Assembly (NCBI GenBank): GCA_032622095.1
Contig: CP136063.1
Span: 213,423,982 to 213,487,981, forward strand
Direction: 5' to 3'
Length of the DNA: 64,000 nt
DNA from: Siphonodentalium dalli
Lineage: Eukaryota > Mollusca > Scaphopoda > Gadilida > Siphonodentaliidae
Part shown: positions 10,991 to 24,600 of the stretch, piece by piece
How positions within the stretch are numbered: the first letter of the stretch is position 1
How the letters are laid out: each line of letters opens with the position of its first letter
Notes under the pieces: model-generated
The model's database searches: none
What the model saw: the letters and a program-made list of their open reading frames with translations, nothing else
What the model was told of the DNA's origin: nothing
Program-made: the position numbers and the translations under genes

Positions 10991-12479
10991 ATATATATCT
11001 CACAGAATAAGTGGAGGCAGTGGATCAGTATGTATTCCATACTTGCATCATTTTTGCATGAACAAATTATCATTATCATTATTATCGATAAAATAGACTG
11101 AAATCACAGCATGGTAACTCCAGCTCTTGAGACACAATGTTATGAATATCTCATTCTTATATTCTTCTGACAAGAATGGACGATTGAGGTGCATAACTTG
11201 TTTGTGTAAATATGTAAGTCGCGTTTCTGCACATTGTGTTCGGGCATATCCGACTGTCTGCCCACGGAGCAACCGTGCTGACCATGGCATATTAATGGAC
11301 TTAATACTGATTGTACTTACATGTTCTAATTGTATTTATATTATTAATACGCACTACCAGTATAACAATGATCCTAATATATACTTATCTTCATCTTCAC
11401 CCGGGTGCCGAGACGTATTTGGGGTCTAATTCCATTTCTATATTGGACATTATACACCATGATTTAAAACCATACTGTAAAATGTAGATTATGACTGTAT
11501 ACACCATGTATCACACTTCTTTCCTACCTACTTCATTATCTTTCCTGCGTATTTCACTATCTTCTCCCTTCTATCACTCCTCCATCTTTCTTATCCCTGC
11601 ACTCGCTTAACTAACTTCCCAACATTTATTTGAAAACACAGAACAATATTCAAATTCCCGCCCTCTTTACCCTGTAGCTGTCTCTATTGACAATCGGGGT
11701 AACATTTATAGAGGAAAGGATTTTTATAAAAGCCATAGGCTCATGGCTTGTTATCCAATCCGCATTTGAACTATGTTTGTTTCTATATTTATAATTGTCA
11801 ATGTTCTTTTCTGTTCTTTCGTTCAAATAAATATTGTTTACACTAATGGACTATTCCGATTACTCTCTCGTGACATACAATGTATCATTTACTCATTACT
11901 TTTTTAAATAGCCCCGTATTCTTTTAAACTGACTCTCTGATCGTGCGGCTAACATCATAGGATACATTCGCCCTTCATATTTCAGCTCACATCCATACCT
12001 GAGAAGCATTACTGTTTGGCCGCGTATGTTCCCTGGTGGGATGAGTTTCAAGGTAAGCGACAACCTTTTAGAGACCAATATAAGAAATGGATATAGGTAA
12101 AAGACCTACACCAATAGATCGCAGCGACAGCAGCAGATTAATAAAGGCGTTATTTGATTGCAAACGGTTCTCAAACTTGTGTAAATTAGATCTCGATGTT
12201 ACATGCATTTGCAACACTGCAGGGATTATATGTCCTAATATAATGAGATTGCCGGGAACAATTTTCACAAAGTGTAGTAAGCGCGTCTTTCAGTGGGGAA
12301 GTTTTCGATTTTGTCTTTTAATTGTGTGTATGTTAATAACAGTACGGGGTATTGAGCCAACCGGAAACGGACGGTATTGGCAGCTATTGCGTTCATCGTC
12401 CTTGTGTATATTACCGATAATAATGTATCACACGGGTAACTGAGCGCATCCTCCCCTAATAGTAAGAAGTATGAAATCC
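10991..12479. other. No recognised gene; possible solo LTR at about 11640-11875
   Basis: 11700-11875 has a TTTTATAAAAGCC TATA-like string, then AAATAAATATTG and an end CTCGTGACA, an arrangement reminiscent of an LTR. No matching second copy, TG start or target duplication was identified. 12068-12268 (minus) and 12087-12443 (plus) are short open frames with hydrophobic stretches but no known motif. Confidence 0.25.
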
Positions 12480-12920
12480 CTTGCTGTAATTACGCGTAAT
12501 TATTTAGTAATTTCACGTAATCCCTAGGATGTTCACGTAATCAATTATTTACCTGATTTACTGTAACATTTTGGTGGAAATTGGTAAAACAGATACATTA
12601 ATTTTGGCACCACTCCCCAACCCCATCCTGTATACCGTACAATTATATTCCATGTTTCGTGGAAATGACTATAGTATATAAGTTTGAATTGAATCGGTTA
12701 CAATAACATTTTCATCGATTTCGTTGCCCCTCTCTTTTACCACTACTGACTCCATCTGCTGGCGTCATGTTAGAAAATTTAAACTGCACCATTACCTGCC
12801 TCGTAAAGTTACTCCATACTGACCCATTTGGAACCCATACATGTAGATGGTCACACGTTAATGTTTGTAGCTGACAGACAGATATACATTAGCAAATATA
12901 GATATAGACTAAATAAAAAA
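12480..12920. repeat. Dispersed repeat, same family as 63010-63270
   Basis: Shares ATTTCACGTAATCCCTAGG, GGTGGAAATTGGTAAAACAG, CCACTCCCCAAC and CACACAATTATATTC-like strings with 63060-63270, plus the CTCGTAAAGTTAC module of the 8.8-11 kb block. It ends near ACAGACAGATATACATTAGC and ATATAGATATAG. Confidence 0.55.
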
Positions 12921-13838
12921 GCGAATGAGCTATGCATCAAGTGTTGCTAGCTCACGATGAATCGCAGTCCCTTTGGCACCATTAATCGACACACTTGGAC
13001 TCCTCACATCACGATATGAAGTCTGGTTGATATAACCGACAAACAAATATCGATTTCATTACCCCTCCCCAATTTCTGATCCTGGTCCAATGACGTCAAT
13101 ACGTAAAACCCATGTTATACGGTTTACCTATACATCTTTGGAGCACTCCAGATGGTCCCAGTTAATTTATATAACGGACAGACGGACATTCGTAATTATA
13201 GATGTAGCTGATGGGATTGTTTTGTCATATTTAAAGTTACACGGCCGTTTGCGCTCCAAAATACACCTAATAATATTCCCTTTTGAATGTGTCCCGGTAT
13301 CGAAATAGGTCGCAAAATACTTCAATAACCTGTGTACGACCATTATATGTCCCAGAAAGACACATGGATGTCACAAAAATACAAATTTGAGCACGATGTT
13401 TGGGTCCCAAAAAAAATCCCAACGATCTTGACGACATGGAACAGAAAAGAGCGTTATGTGTTCTTCTATACCTGCTATGGTAGAAAAAAAGAGCGTTTGC
13501 TTCACTTTTGTGCGAAAAACTGAAAACAGCTGGAAAGTATTTTTCAGAGCATATGAGGACGTTATATTTTGTCAACATGTCTTATACAATCTTCCAAATT
13601 TGACAAAATGTGGACGATTTTATGAGCGATGTCAGTTTAACAAGAAAACTAACGTTTTTATTTGGGGGGGGGGGGGGGGGGTTCGGAAATTTTTACAATT
13701 GACCTTTATCACCATATGACGAGCTTCTGAGTCCCATACATCCCGCGGGGAGGAGGTTCCAACCTCCAACATTTTTTGAAGCAATGCAACCATAGCACAG
13801 GCGCATGACGAAAACTTCTTTCAAATCATCTTCAGGTC
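12921..13838. other. No recognised gene; poly-G tract at 13664-13681
   Basis: 13000-13200 contains another diverged copy of the ACGGACAGACGGACATTCG-type repeat end. 13664-13681 is an 18-base G run. Short open frames here lack motifs. Confidence 0.5.
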
Positions 13839-13990
13839 GTTGTTTGGTTTGCCGTGACTGGCGGTGGGAACATCCATTGAAGGGTGTACCGTGCCTGGCT
13901 GTGGAATCATGCGTTATTTGGTTTATCGTGATTGGCTGTAGAATCGTCCATTGTGTGGTTTGTCGTGACTGGCGGCGGAACAGGTAACAT
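13839..13990. repeat. Diverged 37-bp minisatellite, about four units
   Basis: Units of the form TTTGCCGTGACTGGCGGTGG..AATCATCCATTG. The same unit forms the 14-copy array at 63275-63790. Copies here have drifted more. Confidence 0.7.
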
Positions 13991-14730
13991 CACGATCACC
14001 GTGGTCTGGGCCTGGTCAAGACTATAGTTTATCTGAAACCTGGTCCAGACCAGAGACCAGACTTCGGTCGTACGTGTTTGAAATTTCTTCACAGTGCCTA
14101 ACACACATTGTTCAAAAATAGTTTTGTCTTCATATAGATTAATAAAGAATCATGGTGTGTACACAATCTAGTCAGAAAATTATCAAAACAATGAAAAAGC
14201 TGTTTCTATTTTTCTGAAATACCTGACCATAGTATATTGAATTTGGCTCAATGTGATATTCACTCCCATTTTTGAAGGCACACAACTTGAAACATTATTT
14301 CTCTTACAAATGGATTAATCATTATCTCTTCATATAGCAAGTTTTATATAGTTTTATGGGTACAAAATAATAAACATGAATCGAAGACCCCTGTCCGGAA
14401 ACACTTATATCAATTAATATTATGATATGCATACAATCAATTTCCGATATTTTACGGCTCGCGTTTATTTGGAACACTTTCTAAAAAATAGTAACAAATA
14501 TATGTACATGAATGTCGCATTATGCAATAAATATTGCTATAAAATCAATATATATTAATTGATAATAGCATTTTCAGACAGGTGTCTTCAGCTCATTTTT
14601 ATTATTTTATACCAAGGAAACTATACAACACTTGTTAGGGGAAGAGATAATCCATATTTAATGAATCTAGAAAATTGGAAATGTTCAAATTTATTCTGTA
14701 AATCAGGAAAATAAGATCTACAAAATTGAC
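13991..14730. other. AT-rich stretch, nothing recognised
   Basis: 14010-14080 contains a short inverted pair GGTCTGG..CCAGACC. 14335-14400 resembles 46130-46200 (TTTATATAGTTT..ACAAAATAATA..AATCGAAGAC), a dispersed repeat of unknown type. No coding signal. Confidence 0.4.
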
Positions 14731-14734
14731 ATGC

Positions 14735-15015
14735 AATTGGAAGGACTTGGGGAAACTCGCATATATAAGACAATGTACTGGCACAGGATCTATAATACTT
14801 TCATGATGATCTGCGCTGACGCAGCATTAAATATTGTGCCAGTGCAGTCCCTTATATTTGCAATTCCCATAGGCAGCCTCATATATAAGATAATACATTG
14901 GCTTACAAGGTCAAGGTAAATATTGTTAGGTCAATGTAATGTATTTTTTTATATATGCGAGGATTCCCACTGGAGACTATCATTTATAAGAGAATGCATT
15001 GTCGAAGGGTTTTTG
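14735..15015. repeat. Remnant of the hairpin MITE family
   Basis: Repeated strings CTCGCATATATAAGACAATG and ATATATGCGAGG with intervening TGATCTGCGCTGACGCAGCA are diverged versions of the arms in 15138-15529. The element ends are missing. Confidence 0.5.
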
Positions 15016-15133
15016 CAATATTTTCGGAAGCTCCAGTCATGGAAGGCTTAATGCTACACCATCGCTGCTACCACCATGAGCGGGTTAATTGAGTTTATAT
15101 ACTTATTCCTGAATAGACAAATGTTGTAATTAG

Positions 15134-15533
15134 TTAACCCTTTACCCAACAAACCGGACAAAACCGGCCAAATAAAGCTTCAACAGCCTAAAATATCGTC
15201 GGTATATCTCAATAGAACCATACAAATATGGATATCATTGGAACCGGCTCCTTGACCACATTGTGATAGTTACAGTTATGCCCTGTGCCAATGCATTCTC
15301 TTATATATGGGAGTCGACCATATGTCGCCTCGCATATATAAGAGAATGCATTGGCTTAAACAAAATCTGTTTTTAACACTTTTTACCATTTTTTCTTACA
15401 TTCTTTAACAATTTTATAATTTTTAATGTGTTAAGCCAATGCATTCTCTTATATATGCGAGGCGACCTATGGTCGACTCGCATATATAAGAGAATGCATT
15501 GGCACAGGGCCGTTCTGTTGGGTAAAGGGTTAA
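15134..15533. mobile_element. piggyBac-like MITE, 392 bp, with TTAA target duplication
   Basis: TTAA at 15134-15137 and 15530-15533 flank an element beginning CCCTTTACCCAACA and ending TGTTGGGTAAAGGG. TTAA duplication plus CCC..GGG ends match the piggyBac superfamily signature. The interior carries two near-perfect hairpins (about 15287-15356 and 15434-15503), each with arms GCCAATGCATTCTCTTATAT..GCGAG. They are separated by about 80 bp of AT-rich spacer. No transposase is encoded. Confidence 0.8.
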
Positions 15534-17184
15534 GACCCTTCGGGTTTTGTATATTGTCTCGTAAATGCGCCATATAGTATGATTACTCTGACTACTGATG
15601 GTATACTAATAACCTCCCATGAATCCTGAATAACAGATGGGATAAATCGTGAGTACAGATTAAGAACATATAGGATAAAAACCATGGTTATTTCAAACTA
15701 TTATAAATATGAAAATGTTCACACATTTGCTGAAGTATTGTCCATATCTTCAACACACCAAGAAGTATGAGACTTAATTATATCAAAATATGTCATTTTG
15801 ACAAAGTAATAATCAACATTTAAACAATTTGATGCTCACTGACAATCATTCTCAGTGAGGTTATCTTACAGTTCCAGAAGATTTCACTCCATTGTCACTG
15901 TACATATTTTCTTATTTGGTACACAGAAGAATCACCTATCTGTTACATTTATTAGTATTCAGTATTGGAGTCTGTGGTCTGCCTGGGGGAGGGAAAGGAC
16001 AGGGTGGCACCCTCAATGATATTACGAAAAGATATATTCAAGAAGACTGATCTTAAATTTATTTATTAATATGGTACTTAGTACATGTATGAATTTTCAC
16101 TAATGAATCTATATATAGTAAAGAGGTTAGTATATATACTTTTCAAGGAGTGTTACCCTATGTAATTAAATATAATATAATTACAAAGTATGTTAATAAC
16201 TGAACACCACGATTGACTGGCACTAGCTGTGATAGACTTGCAATTGAATTTATTAACTGATTATTTGGCAATAATGTGTATTGTGATACTTCAATATATA
16301 ATTTTTTTTAAATCAATGTTTACAAAAAACTTACACCGTTATAACCTCTGCCAGGATACCCCGAGTTACCTTACCAAATTTGGTTGAAATCGGACAGACT
16401 GGGATAAAAGTCCGGACAGGCAGACGGACAGACAGATCATACTCTTTTATATATATAGTTTGTTGAATTCGATCTCAATTAAAACTAGGTTTTATTGGTT
16501 TGATCAAGTTATGATAATATCGCTAGTTTTTTATGGTGAATTGGCTATATAATCGTCAGGAGATAATTAGCTTTATCTGATTAATGCGTGCCATACGTGT
16601 CGTCTCGAAAATATACCTTTAAATCTACTTTGAAAAACATCAAAGTAAAACCACCATACCCCAGGTTTTACTAGAACCTAGTTCGGTTGGTTTTATTATT
16701 TGGTCGAATATTTTCACCCAACATGTCTGATATCATTATTGCACATTTATGGCAAACTGTATGATCGGCGGGTGTGTTCGAAATTAGGAAAACTGTCATA
16801 CGACAATAATAATGTTGTGGCATTATATATTACACATGTTGCCACGACAGTGCAGTGGATAATTTCGACAACTGGGGTGGTCATTGGTCCAATGAGCACG
16901 GCACCGGTCACCAAGCTGTATGACCTTTCATCTCTGGCAGACAGGGGTCCTTCCTGCCTGAAGAAAACTTTCCGATCATCGGTTGTTTACATATGATATA
17001 TACAAATGGCGGTGCATCGTGACTACCTAATTTTAGGTGACTAGCCATAGCGCACATGGTGTCCAATACCAACCAATTATCTGGTAGCATTGTTATATCG
17101 TCTTAGTTGTGGAAAACGACATAGAACCCCAAATAATATGTATTCAACAATGCTCAATGTTCCTACTGCCTTTCATTTATTTAT
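15534..17184. other. No recognised gene; repeat end at 16325-16460
   Basis: 16325-16460 carries ACCAAATTTGGTTGAAATCG, GGACAGGCAGACGGACAGAC and CTTTTATATATATAG, a 3' end seen in many invertebrate dispersed retroelements; the upstream body is not recognisable. The rest is AT-rich without coding signal. Confidence 0.4.
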
Positions 17185-17340
17185 TTTATGTTGGTATTTT
17201 ACGTCGCTTCCAACAACTATGCAATATCACAGCCAAGCCAGATTAATTGTGGCGGAGGAAACCATGTGTGCTTCGCTTAGTGACCATCGTGAGGGTTGCA
17301 AGTGTTTCCTCTGTTACTATTCCCCATGTTATTATAATTA
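17185..17340. repeat. Possible SINE fragment
   Basis: The string TTTTACGTCGCTTCCAACAA.. CTATGCAATATCAC resembles the body of molluscan SINE-like repeats. No tRNA head or tail is clear. Tentative. Confidence 0.3.
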
Positions 17341-17824
17341 GATGAAGGTAGCCCGTGTTTCATCGGTCCTTCCCATGTGATCAAATTTGTTATGCCCCGA
17401 TCCTGTAGGAAATTTGGGGCATACATGTAGTCGGTGGCTCCACCTGTCTGTCAGTCCGAGCATATCACTTTGTAACTCGGTGTTAATAATCGGAGTTCGT
17501 TATCCTTTGGCATGGTGATAACACAGGTTGTTGGAAATGATACCCACATTAATTAGGCTTATTATTCAATTGGAACTTTGTTTCATAATTCCGTTATACG
17601 AGAAAGGTCGATTTCACGAGATAATTAGGTGTTAAAATCAATTTTTTATCTATATTCGTAGATTTTGAGCACCGGTGGACCTGGTTGAATTTTCAGTGGT
17701 ACGATGGATCACTCCATCCTCAAGCTACTTATGTCATTTAGTGTCATTTGTTTCTAATGTGGAGTGGTAAACAGGCTTGAGACCCCATCACAGTTCGATT
17801 CACACCAGGTGCACAGCTTCTGTA

Positions 17825-18265
17825 AATATCAGATTAAGTTGGCCATGTAATTTTACGATTAATCCGTAAATTCATATTACGATGATGTCGTAACTTTACG
17901 ACAGTTACTGATGGTCCAATTGCCAACAAATTCTGTCTTAGTATTACGATCACTTTGTAAATACATGTATACTGTCACATATGTAAATGTCAGATTACGT
18001 TGACCTCGTAATTTTACGATTACACTGTAAATTCACATCACGATGATGTCGTAACTTTACGACAGTTACTGATGATTATATTGCTGCCAACAGTTTCTGT
18101 CGTAATATTACGATCATTTTGTAAATATACTATCACCTATGTAAATGTCAGATTACGTTGACCTCGTAATTTTACGATTATACTCTAAATTCACATTACG
18201 ATGAATTCGTAACTGATGGTCCAATTGCTGCCAACGGTTTCTGTCGTAATATTACGATATTTGTT
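17825..18265. repeat. Tandem array, three units of about 158-161 bp
   Basis: Units start at CAGATTA near 17830, 17991 and 18149. Each contains several short palindromes of the form CGTAA..TTACG (CGTAATTTTACG, TCGTAACTTTACGA, CGTAATATTACG), so the array has about ten potential TCGTAA/TTACGA hairpins. The third unit lacks one segment. Confidence 0.8.
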
Positions 18266-18435
18266 TGAGTGGGGTGCGTCTCACGTCGTACAAACCACTT
18301 TGACTATATTACAAGCCGGGCCTCAGAATGCGACTCCTGAGATTCAATTTTGGCTAACATATTTCACTCGTGATATTGGGCTTATCGTGTGAGGATACTA
18401 TTTTTGCAATAAAGATATGTTGTACGAAACAAATG

Positions 18436-18441
18436 TTTATT
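18436..18441 (-). promoter_or_regulatory. Polyadenylation signal AATAAA of the SLC22 gene
   Basis: TTTATT on the plus strand is AATAAA on the minus strand, 63 nt downstream of the SLC22 stop codon, implying a short 3' UTR. Confidence 0.55.
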
Positions 18442-18503
18442 GAGTGTCAGTGTGTACTATAGTGCCTCGTGCTACCACGCCCCGATCTCACCAATCACCC
18501 AAC

Positions 18504-18668
18504 TCAAACGATCACGTCACACTCAACATTTTCGCTTTTCACTTTCGCTCCGCCAATGACGTCATGTAACGCTCGTCCGTTTGTTTCCGGGAGCAGCAGA
18601 CATGCACAAGCGGCAGTGATCTGTATCGCGCCTATCACTAAATACATCAAGCTGCCGTTCAATTGTTC
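18504..18668 (-). CDS. SLC22 exon 8 (TM12 and C-terminal tail)
   Basis: Acceptor TTCTTTACAG; encodes SLMYLVIGAIQITAACACLL and LPETNGRALHDVIGG, then a short acidic/valine tail ending ECDVIV. Stop TGA at 18506-18504. A terminal DVIV could be a PDZ-type C-terminus, which is inference. Confidence 0.92.
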   Translation of the reverse strand, partial: EQLNGSLMYLVIGAIQITAACACLLLPETNGRALHDVIGGAKVKSENVECDVIV

Positions 18669-21600
18669 CTGTAAAGAAACAAGTACATGCATATGAATAA
18701 GAACAGACACATTAACACAGGAACGTGGCTGCCGGGGCTGGTGACCCCCACCCCCCGAACTTTGGTCACGTTTATCGTAGCTAAATCACCAGGAACCATA
18801 TACACCACAAGACATTTGACCATGGGTAGTATCTGTCAGATGGCCATGGTTCATTGTCATTGCGATATTCATGTTGCGCTTGAATAATGATTTGCAACAC
18901 GAATTTCACCCTCCCTAACAGGACAATGCCATGTTTGCCTTTCGCCCCCCCCCTGACTCAGTTAGTAAGGTGTATTACACACTACGCTAACATAAGCGGT
19001 ACAACAATGGCGTGCACAAATGGAACTATGGCAACCTGATTCGTGTATCTTGACAAGTGTGTCAATTGCTTTCCGGTGGTATATGGATTCTGACTGCAGT
19101 GAGGTGATTTCCATGCGAAATAAACCTTCTGTTCACCCCTCTCGTAAAACTGACATCGTCGCGATATATCATAGCGGCTAAAGCGACGATAAACCAACCT
19201 ATTGACCTATGGTGGGGTACATGTATATGTTGTAAATTGTCAATAAATCCTAATATCCACTTACCAGGTAGATAAATTGGGGTGCTATTATAGCTCCTAT
19301 TCTCGCCATCACATTGGCATACCCCATGCCGATGTTTCTGTAAATATCCAGAACATGGTTGAAGGTAAACATGTATACAAATCTAACATTTAACCCGTTA
19401 TATACTACTTTAAATTCACATTAACGAGTAATTCTCTTAAGCAATATTCATGCTTTACATAATGGTAGTATACATGGGTCTCACATATAGCCGTTTACTA
19501 GATGGTACGGCGCGTGATGGCAGTGTTGGTTGGCGAGCATCAAGTGCGTTACAAGCCACTGTGTTTCTGCATGCCATTAACTTAGCGCAGAATACATGTA
19601 TATTGTCAGCGTCTTCTTCAATTACTTGGCTATTCACCAAGTGAGAGAATGCGCTGCTAGCAACACTTCTGTGATACATATATATACATCTACCGGTGTG
19701 GGCAACCTATGGGTATGGGCGCTGAACCATCTTTGACAAGTTTAATTAATGAGTTTTGTAATTGTATGAGATTTATGTTTCTTTTCATTGAGCTTACATG
19801 GTTGGCATTCCAACCGGATGCTAACTTAAATCATTTCACACCTTCAGAACGGGTTCCAGAAAGAAATAAGTTGCTTAATGTCATCATATGTAGTTAGCGA
19901 ATGCATTAATTACACATCAGAGCAGAATAATAAGCTTTATGCATGTTTCCTAGATGTCCGTAAAGCCTTTGATACTGTGTGGTTAGACGGCCTATTGGTC
20001 AAACTTTACGATCGCGGTTTTCGTGGACATATAATGGTTCACACTACGGTAGATGTTGTCGGGATTTACTTGCTTCGTCAATTATGGTAAATCATTGTCA
20101 AGGGAAATCAAAATACTACAAGGGACGCGACAAGATGTCATTTTATCTCCTCTCCTATACATGCTGTATATAGATGATCTGTTATCTGAACTCGAGGCAT
20201 TGAACTATGGTCTTCGGGTTGTCTCCACAAACTGCGTGTCGCCAACTCAAGCTGATGATATGACACTTTTTTCGCTCACAAATGTGGGCCTACAACGTCT
20301 TTGTGATATTTGCACACTGTATAGCCGATTGTGGCTATTTACATACAACGCACAGAAATGAAAAAACCATTGTATTCAATGAAAAAGTGAAAAATCGGCC
20401 TGTGCATCCAAGGAGATGGAAACTTGGTGACGGGTATGTTGACGAAACTGATCACATAACCCATCTTGGCATAACGTTGCATAGAAGCAACTTCGCTCGT
20501 GAGTTCATCGACTGTATTGTCAACACAATAAGATCCACCTACTTAATGCTGAGCAATGCTGGCATGTATGCAGATGGAATCACTCCTCAAAGTTGCGAAA
20601 CTCTTTACAGATCCATAATTATTCCAAAGGGTCTATACGGATCTGAACTCTTGTGTGGTCTATCATAAACCCATTGGTCAACTCTTGATAAAATTCATCG
20701 CTTCTGCCTCAAGCATATACAGGGACTTCCTGTACGTGCTCGCACTGATATCGTTTTGGGGATGCCTGGCATCCATCCTATCAAGTCATTGATTGATGCC
20801 AGGAAACTAAATGTGTTTGGAAGCCTGTGTCGTATGCATCCTGGCAAAGCTTGTAAGGACATATTTTGTCACACTCTGACATTATCGAGCACGCACTTAT
20901 ATCATGCAGTAGCCCACTTATGCACTCCCACAGAAACGAAATGTGGTACCAGATGATTGATCGTTTCGGCATACCGCTATTCGTATGGGCCACGAGTCTC
21001 CACAACAGCGACCTCTTATTGCTTCATCTCACACATCTCCCACGTGATATATTCACATTTCTTGAGCAAGTTGAGGACACCTCAGAGTTTACGAGATTCA
21101 TTGTTCTTCACACAAACTTAATTTGGAGGCGCTATGTCGAACTCTCAGCCACTACGCATGACGGTTTGTGCTAAACAACACTTGGTCGTTATAAGTTACG
21201 GGTGTTCGCCCTAAGTCACACATAAATGTACCACATTCTGTCCTGTCCATAGAATCCGAAGACGCGACAAAATAAATAAACATGAGTAAAAAATATATAC
21301 ATGAGTGGTGCTGGGGAAATGGTCGGCTCCGAGTCGGTAAGACTGCACAAAGGCATTGGCGTTTTTGGGTCTCCCAGAGATATATCCCTGATTTGGGTCC
21401 AACTCCGGCTTGGTCGTCTCGGAGTTTGCTATTTCTCTGGTCTCAGTTCTCCTTTTTGGCGATTTTGGGATTGGGGAAATTATAGCCGTAACGTGGTCCA
21501 CTTCTAATAACCACTGGTTTAAATCTACAAAACCAAACACGGGCAGCTACTCGGATTATATGGACAGAACAGAACCCATAACTGCAAAGCATGCAATAGG

Positions 21601-24600
21601 AAGCGAGCGCGTGATTGTCGTTGAGAAAGTGCGTGAAATGTATTTGTCTGATGTTTGTGGGTTGATTTGAATATATGTGTTTGTGGACATGTGGGGAAAA
21701 CTGCACCGATATCCTCTTGCCATATGTGAAAGAGCTTGGTTGAATGTTGTTGTGATCATAGCGTATGTATGTGCGATTGTGTGTGTTTGCGTAATGTTTT
21801 AGATTGTGTATGCGTACGGGTGTGGTCGAGAGGGTGTGTGTTTGTTTACGTGGACTCTCACATACGTAAGCTCGTGTTCATGTAAATATAATTAGAGTTA
21901 TATTCTTTTCCTCGGTTGAATACTCTCTTGCCTGTCTGTTCATTACGTCTTTTTGATTGTTAATTGTATATATGTTGCATTAATGTACCCTATGTCTTTT
22001 GTTAAATCTTCAATACTGGAGGCAATAAAGATATATATAAATCATTTCACACCCTGCGTCTGCCATATCCTGCTATGTTCTCCGTTTTATCAAACTTTGT
22101 GGTGGGTCCCCAATTGCCATTGGAACAACAACATAATGTTTGAGGGGTGGGTGTCGAGATCGTACAGGACAAAACTTGAAACTGAAATTTAAACCTTGTA
22201 TCCTGGAGTATTTTCCTTACCCCGGCCTATTTTTCCACGATTAACTTACGGATTGCAAACTATGGACATTTTCTTTAATGAACTATACGTACTGTTGGAT
22301 GGCAAAGGGGGATACGGCATACCTCAAAATTTTATTTTTTAATTTAATTTGTTATAAGAACAATTTTTTCTAAAATCAAAATTAAATTGTAGTTGAATTC
22401 AAATGAAAATCACAAGAACTAACAGATGGCTACTGTTGAGATATGCAATGTAGTACAGTCACTGATTTAAATTAGTTTAAATGTGTTCACTTTGGTATAG
22501 AACATTATTTGTTATGTCCAAAATTGCTTTAGTAATATATTTTTCCTACACTGAAAAAAACAGTACTTGCGTGCACGGAATAAGTGTTCTAGCTTTCTGA
22601 TGAATCCAAAGGTTTGATGTTGCAACTGAAATTCTGAAATATTTAAGTTTCTTAAAAATTCCCATGACCATCCATGCTGAAATTAGATATCTATGCAACA
22701 TCTTAGATCACCATCAAATTACCTAACAGCTGTTGGATATAACTCGGCTGTGTGTAGTTTATGTGCAGTCCATTCTGCGGAGACGAACAATTTTCCTGTC
22801 ATGGCGAGTCCGTTAATGACCGTCCCTTTGATCGGCAGATCTGTTCAAAAAAGAAAGGTTGGTATACTAGTTTTAAAGTGATGTTAAACACTCCGGTAGG
22901 GTGATCAAATAGAAATGTTGAATAATCTTCCCCAAAGTAGTTATATTTTACAAATATTATATCTAAATTGACAACACACACCGTACTCTCGGTGGCGAAA
23001 TCGTTTTCATAAGTTTATCGCCGATAGTTGCGTCCAGAATCTAGAAATAGATATTTACACTTGAGCACACTTGAGCGTAGTTCAGACGATGTTTTATTTG
23101 GATTGGTACGGTCGATTTACTTCAGATTTTCGTCTATGTTAGTAGAATGCTACATTCCCCCAGTTGGCATGGTTCTTGAGTACTAACTTACCAGTCTTAT
23201 GTACCCGAACAAGTGCATAATATGTCTTTAAACTTTGGATTTATTACATATCATGATCTTACAATGGTGCAACACAGACAGCGCCTATGATTACATTTAC
23301 TGGTGATGTATGTAACGTTGCACGTATGTAAAAGTCAAATCAAATTTTGTTTGCATTTGTGGCAACATCAACACTAATCCTTGACTAAAAGGGAACAAAA
23401 GCCACATATGCTCCCAATGTTATAGGAACAAAGGGTTGTGGCTTAAAGGTTCACTTAACTTTCGAGCCCTCAGACCACAGTATATAAAACACATGCCATA
23501 GTATATATACCATTTGAAATAAGAAGCTCCAAAACATTGTCGCTTATTCGGTGTAATAAACTGTGAACATGTTGTTTCTGTTGAGCTGCCGATGTGTGTT
23601 CTGTTCTTAGGTTTCGTCCGGAGTGTTCTGCAAATTCTATTGTTTTCAATGAAAGGGAATAACTCTATATCTTAATTTGAATTCTGGTGCATTCTGGGAG
23701 CGAAACGGGAAATGTTTCTATGATTTCAGCTATTATCTATTACTCTGAGACACATAAGTTTCAAATGTTGATGAATTATAATATTTTAACCATTTTGTAT
23801 GGCATAGATTGTTATTAAAGGTACGGTTGGCCTTGGCGGTGGCTATCCTGTGAAAATATTTCCACCCGTCAAAAACCGCCACAAACAGAAAGAACATCAA
23901 AATGTAGACAGACTTTGTCCGTATATAAATAATAAATATCGCATAAACAGTATGTTATTCTCATATGTTTAACCATTGTTATATCAACAAAAGCATAAAA
24001 AGTTACTTTTCTGGTGTTTGTTTATATTATGATGGTAAACATACAGAGCGTTCTTTGTTGGTGAATTCCTGATATGGAACTAATAAAGAGCGTTTATGCC
24101 ATTTGTGTGTGATTAGCCAGTAGCATTGTGCTGTCCTCTGTAACCCAATCAGGCTCTTGCTTAGGTAAAATATAGTAGGTATTTATGATAACATGCTGTT
24201 TACGCGATGGTCATGGTATATATGAACGAAACTGTATGCGTTTTAATGTTTTGCTGTTGACGGTGTTTGGAACAAATATGAATATTTTCGACAATTAAGG
24301 CCTCACGTGCCTTTAAAACTGTATATCAAGGCACTATAAAAAATAATCGGTGACTCGAAATTTAAATGAACCTTTAATATATTTACATATATATCTCCGA
24401 GGATGTTCGTGTTTGTATAATATACATGGTACTTATATGTATCAAATATAGTTACATGTACCCACCTGTGTAAGACATTGGAACGACGGCTAAAGCAGAT
24501 AATCCACAGAGAATACACAATCCGAAACCCACCCATCGCCGACCAAATCTGAAACAAGAAAGCCAACCATTTATTTGTACCACATGATCGAGGGGTGGCG

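Noticed and set aside
11640-11875. Solo LTR
   Set aside because: A TATA-like box, AATAAA and a ..TGACA end are suggestive, but no second copy, matching TG start or target duplication was found.
12068-12443. Hydrophobic open frames on both strands
   Set aside because: No recognisable family, no splice-supported extension, and both strands are equally open.
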